A stretch of DNA of 46,132 nucleotides, taken from Galbibacter kalidii. GTDB taxonomy: Bacteria > Bacteroidota > Bacteroidia > Flavobacteriales > Flavobacteriaceae. Both the position numbers and the translations under genes were made by a program. The notes beneath the pieces were generated by a model. It was not told where the DNA came from. It searched no databases and saw only the letters and a list, made by a program, of their open reading frames with translations. This document shows, one piece after another, positions 42,235 through 46,132 of the stretch (position 1 is the stretch's first letter; each line of letters opens with the position of its first letter). The stretch is taken from NCBI RefSeq assembly GCF_026241135.1, contig NZ_JAPFGA010000003.1:284956-331087 (forward strand), given 5' to 3'.

Positions 42235-43349
42235 TCTTCAAATTTTTTAAATAGTTGGTTGATAAGTTTCTGTTGTTCTTTTACAATTATTTTAAGTTTT
42301 TCCACTTCACTTTCCTCTTCTTTAAGTCTTTTCTCTTGCTCAATAGTATAAAGTGTGAGTTCTTCAATTTTTTGTAGCAATTTTATATTCATTTCACTTA
42401 GGTGAATCCCGCTCGTTTCCATGTCTTTGGCAGACGGGATTTCAGGGAGGTGTCCATTTTCCTGTATAAATTGCTGAACTTCTTCTAATGTGGGTAAGTT
42501 GTAGTTATCTTCAAAAACAAAATCGGCCCCGGCATTGACGGTTACTTTTACTTCTCTGGATTCAATTTTTCCGGCAACAATAATGTTTCCTGCACTACTA
42601 ACTCCCCATAACCATTGAGAATTATTATTTGTAGCTTTAACAGGAGTACTTAGTTGATTCTCTGCAGGTCCTTTAATTTGTTGATAGATATAACCGTTTT
42701 TTATAGGTGAGTCGGTCGGAAGTCCAGACATGGCACCATGATTTCCGGAAATAACTTCCATAAACATTCTAGGGTAATGCCCCTGACTATAGAAACCGGG
42801 GCCATTCCCATTGTAATTGGAATATCCTCCAAATATAGATCTGTATGAAATATATTTACCGATATTTCCACTGATACCATCGGTATATGTTGATCCAGAG
42901 AAGCTTCGGTAGATATTTGAAGTGACAAAATCACTATCTGATAAAGTTCCAAAGCTTATTATGCTTGCAGATTGGGACTCACTGGAACCGTTTACATGCA
43001 ATTTTGTTCTAGGAGTGCTAGTGCCAATACCTATATCCCCATTTTGATTAAGGACCAAAGCATTAGAATTATTTTGATAGTTGTATAAACTAAATTTACC
43101 CAATGTTGGATAATTTGACAGAAAACCCCAGGTTGTTTCACCTGCATCCTGAAACCTTATGATAGACGGATCTCCATCCGTAGTTGTATTAATATGGATC
43201 CTTGAATTCGTGTTGGCATCCGATTTAACTTCGAGTGTGGAAGAAGGAGTTATAGTACCGATCCCCACATTGCCTGAATCAGGAAAAGTATTGGTTTGGG
43301 ACCAACTAAGTATCGGTATCAAAAGATATAAAAAGTAAAGTTTTCTCAT
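42231..43349 (-). CDS. Fibre-like secreted protein B3
   Basis: 372 residues. Signal peptide MRKLYFLYLLIPILSWS; NVGIGTITPSSTLEVKSD and DIGIGTSTPRTKLHVNGS shaft turns; a long Tyr/Gly/Ser-rich variable head (about 125-255); a distinct tail version VTVNAGADFVFEDNYNLPTL, FIQENGHLPEIPSAKDMETS, GIHLSEMNIKLLQKIEELTL; coiled coil to FKKFEE. Overlaps both neighbours by 4 bases (ATGA). The tail differs more from the others than B2 or B4, so operon B fibres are not simple recent copies. Confidence 0.8.
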   Translation of the reverse strand: MRKLYFLYLLIPILSWSQTNTFPDSGNVGIGTITPSSTLEVKSDANTNSRIHINTTTDGDPSIIRFQDAGETTWGFLSNYPTLGKFSLYNYQNNSNALVLNQNGDIGIGTSTPRTKLHVNGSSESQSASIISFGTLSDSDFVTSNIYRSFSGSTYTDGISGNIGKYISYRSIFGGYSNYNGNGPGFYSQGHYPRMFMEVISGNHGAMSGLPTDSPIKNGYIYQQIKGPAENQLSTPVKATNNNSQWLWGVSSAGNIIVAGKIESREVKVTVNAGADFVFEDNYNLPTLEEVQQFIQENGHLPEIPSAKDMETSGIHLSEMNIKLLQKIEELTLYTIEQEKRLKEEESEVEKLKIIVKEQQKLINQLFKKFEE

Positions 43350-44635
43350 TCCTTATCCTTTATTGTTTCTATTTCTTTCTTTAGCCCTGCAACTATTTCT
43401 GTGAAATTTTCTTCTTGCTGCTTCAGGAGTTCTTGTTGCTGTTTCACGAGCTCTTGCTGTTCTTTTATCATTTTCTGTTGCTCAATAGTATAAAGCGTGA
43501 GTTCTTCTATTTTCTGCAATAGTTTAGCATCCATCTCTCCAAGGTAAATACCATTCTTTTCTACTTCTTTGGCAGAAGGGATATCTTTTAAATGACCTTT
43601 TTCCAGAATATGCTGTTCGACTTCTTCAAGGGTTGGGAGGTTATAATCTTTTTCAAAGACGAAATCACTCCAGCCAGAGGCTTGGATCTTTACCTCACGG
43701 GCCCCGATAGAACCTTCTACGGCTAGTTTGTGAGGGCCTGTATTTCCTGTTCCTATTCCGACACTTTTATTGTTGTATATACTCATAGCACTGCTGCCAT
43801 CTATCTGAAATCCAATTCTGCTACTGGAGTCTCCACCAGCAAAATTCATATAGGCATTACCATCCCCGCTAACAAAGAAACTGCTGTAATTGGTTGTTGT
43901 ATTGGAAGAAGAAGTAATCACTCCCTTGACCTCTAATTTACTCCTCGGGTTCATCGTGCCTACTCCTAATCTACCATCTGCATGCATCACCATAAGCCGT
44001 GTTGAATAATTTGCCCAACTGAACAATGGTCGTTCTGTAAGCATACCATTATACCTTCTTGCATTAAAACTAACCACTGGTGTTGAGCCTGTATCATTTT
44101 CCGGATTTACCTCTCCCATAAAGGTTATGGCGGTTCTATTGTCTGTAACATGCTTCCCTTTGATCAACGGAATAAATTGCCCCGGCTCTCCAGTGGTATT
44201 GGCAATTAACAGATGGTCTGATAGCGCATCTTGCGTCCGAAACCTTAAAAAACTTTCACTGGCGGTACTGTTTACAACATCTATATATGTTTGAGGATCT
44301 GTGACTCCAATTCCTATCCTTTTTGATGCCAGTATGTTTCCTGCAACTTGAAAATCTCCTTGTGTATTCAGTGCAGCTATAGGTGTAACTCCATCTACAC
44401 CCCATGTCCATCCCCTATTCGACACATCATTCATATTCATCTTTATGCTATAATCCGTAACAGGGCCGTAATGGTACTCAGCCGTATTCCCTATATGGAT
44501 TTTATAGGAATCATTACCACCCCAAAATCGGAATCCATACCCATCCCCGGCAGTTGCGTCATAATAAGTTTCTTGTGCTAACAGACTGCCACATGTCAAA
44601 CTGCTTATTATTAAAAATAGCTTTAGCTTTTTCAT
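43346..44635 (-). CDS. Fibre-like secreted protein B2
   Basis: 429 residues, the longest fibre here. Signal peptide MKKLKLFLIISSLTCGSLLA; several shaft turns (RIGIGVTDPQTYIDVVNS, RLGVGTMNPRSKLEVKGV, SVGIGTGNTGPHKLAVEGSI); variable segments between them; tail GWSDFVFEKDYNLPTLEEVE, GHLKDIPSAKEVEKNGIYLG; long Gln/Glu coiled coil (QQKMIKEQQELVKQQQELLK). The GPHKLAVEGSIGAREVKIQA tail start matches operon A fibre A3 closely. Confidence 0.8.
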   Translation of the reverse strand: MKKLKLFLIISSLTCGSLLAQETYYDATAGDGYGFRFWGGNDSYKIHIGNTAEYHYGPVTDYSIKMNMNDVSNRGWTWGVDGVTPIAALNTQGDFQVAGNILASKRIGIGVTDPQTYIDVVNSTASESFLRFRTQDALSDHLLIANTTGEPGQFIPLIKGKHVTDNRTAITFMGEVNPENDTGSTPVVSFNARRYNGMLTERPLFSWANYSTRLMVMHADGRLGVGTMNPRSKLEVKGVITSSSNTTTNYSSFFVSGDGNAYMNFAGGDSSSRIGFQIDGSSAMSIYNNKSVGIGTGNTGPHKLAVEGSIGAREVKIQASGWSDFVFEKDYNLPTLEEVEQHILEKGHLKDIPSAKEVEKNGIYLGEMDAKLLQKIEELTLYTIEQQKMIKEQQELVKQQQELLKQQEENFTEIVAGLKKEIETIKDKE

Positions 44636-44636
44636 C

Positions 44637-45680
44637 TTAATCTTCTTTATTGTTCTGTATTGACAACTTTTGTTCTATCTGCTCCAGTTTTTTGTACAAT
44701 TGTTTGTTTTGGGTTTGCAGGTTTGACATTTCTTCTTTAAGAATCTTATTCTCTTGCAGTATTTCTTGTTGTTGAATTGCACTGGAGGTCAGTGATTCTA
44801 TTTTCTCCTGAAGTTGAATCTGGTATAATGTCAGCTCTTCAATTTTCTTTAAGAGCTTCATGTTCATCACCCCCAAATCTACTCCATCCCGTTCCATTTC
44901 CTTTCCGGGATCGATCTCCGGCAAATGCTTGTTTTTTTTGATATATTCTTTTACTTCCTTTAAGGTCCTTAGGTGATATTCCTCTTCAAACACATAATCC
45001 GGTGCATTCACCACTTCCACTTTAACTTCTTCACTACGTATCTTTCCGTCTACCACCAATTTAGAACCAGGATTTGACACCCCAATGCCGACATTACCAT
45101 TAGCTCCATTGAAGATTATAAACTGGTTTTCGTCCTTGTCATAAAACTCTATGGCATCAGAACCTCCGCCACGCATCAATATCCGGGTCTGCAATTTTTC
45201 ATAAAGTGAACTATAGGTCTGGAATTCCATAGTATAGTATCCTCCCACATGATTTGATGTAATTTTCTTTGGAGCATTGGTGTTGCCTTTATTCAAATCT
45301 ATGGTCAGGGTAGGACCTACAATACTGTTACTTACAGCAATGTTCCCGTTTACATCCAATTTTTGGGTTGGGGTGGAAGTACCAATACCCAATCGATCGG
45401 TAAAATAGGAATACTTCGTATCTCCATCTATGGAGAAAATTCCTGATCCATTACTGTAATCTTCCACCCGTAATTGATTAGAGGACGTTCTGTAAAACAT
45501 CCCCAGCAAAGGAGTACCGCTGTCATCATCAAAGACGAACCCATGAGGACCTGAATCCCCGCCTGTCCCTAAAAATATTGTTGCCTGGTTCTTATCGAGG
45601 ATCTGGTCTTGGGTAACAGTTTGACCATAAGAGAAACAACAGGCCAATAGTAGTACGATAGAAAGTAGATTTTTAGTCAT
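44637..45680 (-). CDS. Fibre-like secreted protein B1, first gene of operon B
   Basis: 347 residues. Signal peptide MTKNLLSIVLLLACCFSYG; shaft turns RLGIGTSTPTQKLDVNGN and NVGIGVSNPGSKLVVDGK; diverged tail NAPDYVFEEEYHLRTLKEVK, KHLPEIDPGKEMERDGVDLG, VMNMKLLKKIEELTLYQIQL; the longest coiled coil of the set (about 265-345). Opens the minus-strand operon of seven genes ending with the E3-type immunity gene. Single-base spacing to B2. Confidence 0.8.
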   Translation of the reverse strand: MTKNLLSIVLLLACCFSYGQTVTQDQILDKNQATIFLGTGGDSGPHGFVFDDDSGTPLLGMFYRTSSNQLRVEDYSNGSGIFSIDGDTKYSYFTDRLGIGTSTPTQKLDVNGNIAVSNSIVGPTLTIDLNKGNTNAPKKITSNHVGGYYTMEFQTYSSLYEKLQTRILMRGGGSDAIEFYDKDENQFIIFNGANGNVGIGVSNPGSKLVVDGKIRSEEVKVEVVNAPDYVFEEEYHLRTLKEVKEYIKKNKHLPEIDPGKEMERDGVDLGVMNMKLLKKIEELTLYQIQLQEKIESLTSSAIQQQEILQENKILKEEMSNLQTQNKQLYKKLEQIEQKLSIQNNKED

Positions 45681-46050
45681 TTGTTAAGTTTTAAGATATT
45701 GTATATAGTGAAGTTTTCATTCTGTAAAATCCCTAATATAAAGGCAGTAATATCTTACTGAAACAATGGAATATTTTTAGAATCTTAGTAAATTGATATT
45801 GGAAATATCCGTTTAAGTATAATATCGGAGTAGAAAAGAATATAAGGATATCCTTTACATGAAGATGTGCAATCATAGTAGGTTGCCAGGTTTTTAGGTT
45901 ACAAAATTTAGAATGAGGGAATGCTAAATCATGCGTATAGCCTCAAAAATATAAAATTTTCTTAAATATCAATAGAAAATTAGAAGATTTTTTTGAAAAA
46001 TCTAGACGGTTCTTATCTTATTTCTCTTTACACATGGTAGCATCTCATAA

Positions 46051-46121
46051 ACTGTGTAAATAGAAAATATCGGGGGTCATGACCCCCGATATTTTTTTAT
46101 TAATTTTAAATTTTACACAGT
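46051..46121. repeat. 10-bp inverted repeat ACTGTGTAAA / TTTACACAGT around the terminator
   Basis: ACTGTGTAAA at 46051-46060 and its exact reverse complement TTTACACAGT at 46112-46121 enclose the GC-rich hairpin symmetrically; a further TTTACACA at 46027-46034 pairs with the same right-hand TGTGTAAA (46053-46060). This may be a nested RNA structure, an operator, or the ends of a small element. Confidence 0.5.
46064..46095 (+). terminator. Strong palindromic terminator
   Basis: Perfect palindrome with the core CGGGGGTCATGACCCCCG extended by ATAT arms, followed by TTTTTTTATT on the plus strand. It is a strong intrinsic terminator on the plus strand and, by symmetry, usable on the minus strand, and so insulates operon B from whatever lies to the right. 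Confidence 0.8.
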
Positions 46122-46132
46122 ATGAAGAAAGA

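Larger units (their letters stand above)
45681..46132. other. Upstream region of toxin operon B, with a terminator and a possible next gene
   Basis: No complete gene. A weak minus-strand promoter candidate is TATTTTTG at 45944-45951 with a TTG-type element 18 bases further right, giving a long leader of about 255 bases before B1. Near the right edge there is a strong terminator palindrome (46064-46095) and an ATG at 46122 (MKK...) that may open a plus-strand gene cut by the window end. A palindrome AAGGATATCCTT is at about 45850. Confidence 0.4.

Noticed and set aside
33043-45680. Type IX secretion of Rhs or fibre proteins
   Set aside because: I saw no T9SS C-terminal domain on any of these proteins: the Rhs proteins end in toxin tips and the fibres end in coiled coils.

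Overview
The window looks like part of a chromosome of a flavobacterium (Bacteroidota, family Flavobacteriaceae-like, probably marine or surface-associated). The signs are AT-rich intergenic DNA, the Bacteroidota promoter core TAnnTTTG, DUF2490, BACON and DUF6443 protein families, and the split SpvB-like plus YD-repeat Rhs gene pairs typical of this phylum. No rRNA, tRNA, CRISPR array or intact transposase is visible.

Layout. 1-0.6 kb: an internally deleted tyrosine-recombinase/excisionase scar. 0.6-2.2 kb: a complete tripartite hipB-hipS-hipT toxin-antitoxin operon with two matching palindromic operators. 2.4-4.7 kb: three minus-strand envelope genes (alpha carbonic anhydrase lipoprotein, DUF2490 outer-membrane barrel, small secreted protein). 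5.1-16.5 kb: minus-strand toxin operon A, made of four fibre-like secreted proteins, an SpvB-like 953-residue protein, a 1435-residue Rhs protein and a lipoprotein that is the candidate immunity protein. 16.9-23.2 kb: a plus-strand operon for a type II secretion/type IV pilus-like machine (pseudopilin, prepilin peptidase, GspE ATPase, GspD secretin, GspL-like, GspM-like) with no GspF platform gene. 23.2-24.6 kb: a minus-strand fibre gene plus a lysine-rich secreted protein, inserted between two copies of the gspM 3' end. 25.3-32.6 kb: an array of orphan Rhs C-terminal toxin tips, each followed by its own small immunity-like gene, with frameshifts and junction scars. 32.7-45.7 kb: toxin operon B, with the same gene order as A (four fibres, SpvB-like, Rhs with a colicin E3-type RNase tip, immunity).

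Working model (inference). The two paralogous Rhs operons and the secretin-based export operon lie together as one island. Signal peptides take the fibre, SpvB-like and Rhs proteins across the inner membrane. The neighbouring pseudopilus/secretin machine is the obvious candidate for moving them through the outer membrane, and the fibre proteins with a shared C-terminus and variable heads could display or target the toxin. The orphan tips downstream of rhs B share long near-identical core DNA with it and form a reservoir for toxin switching. Recognisable toxin activities are a colicin E3-like ribosomal RNase, an R-S-E ADP-ribosyltransferase, a putative small RNase-like tip and a broken EndoU-like remnant; two further tips (rhs A and the 28.8-kb orphan) are unrecognised and are both paired with lipoproteins.
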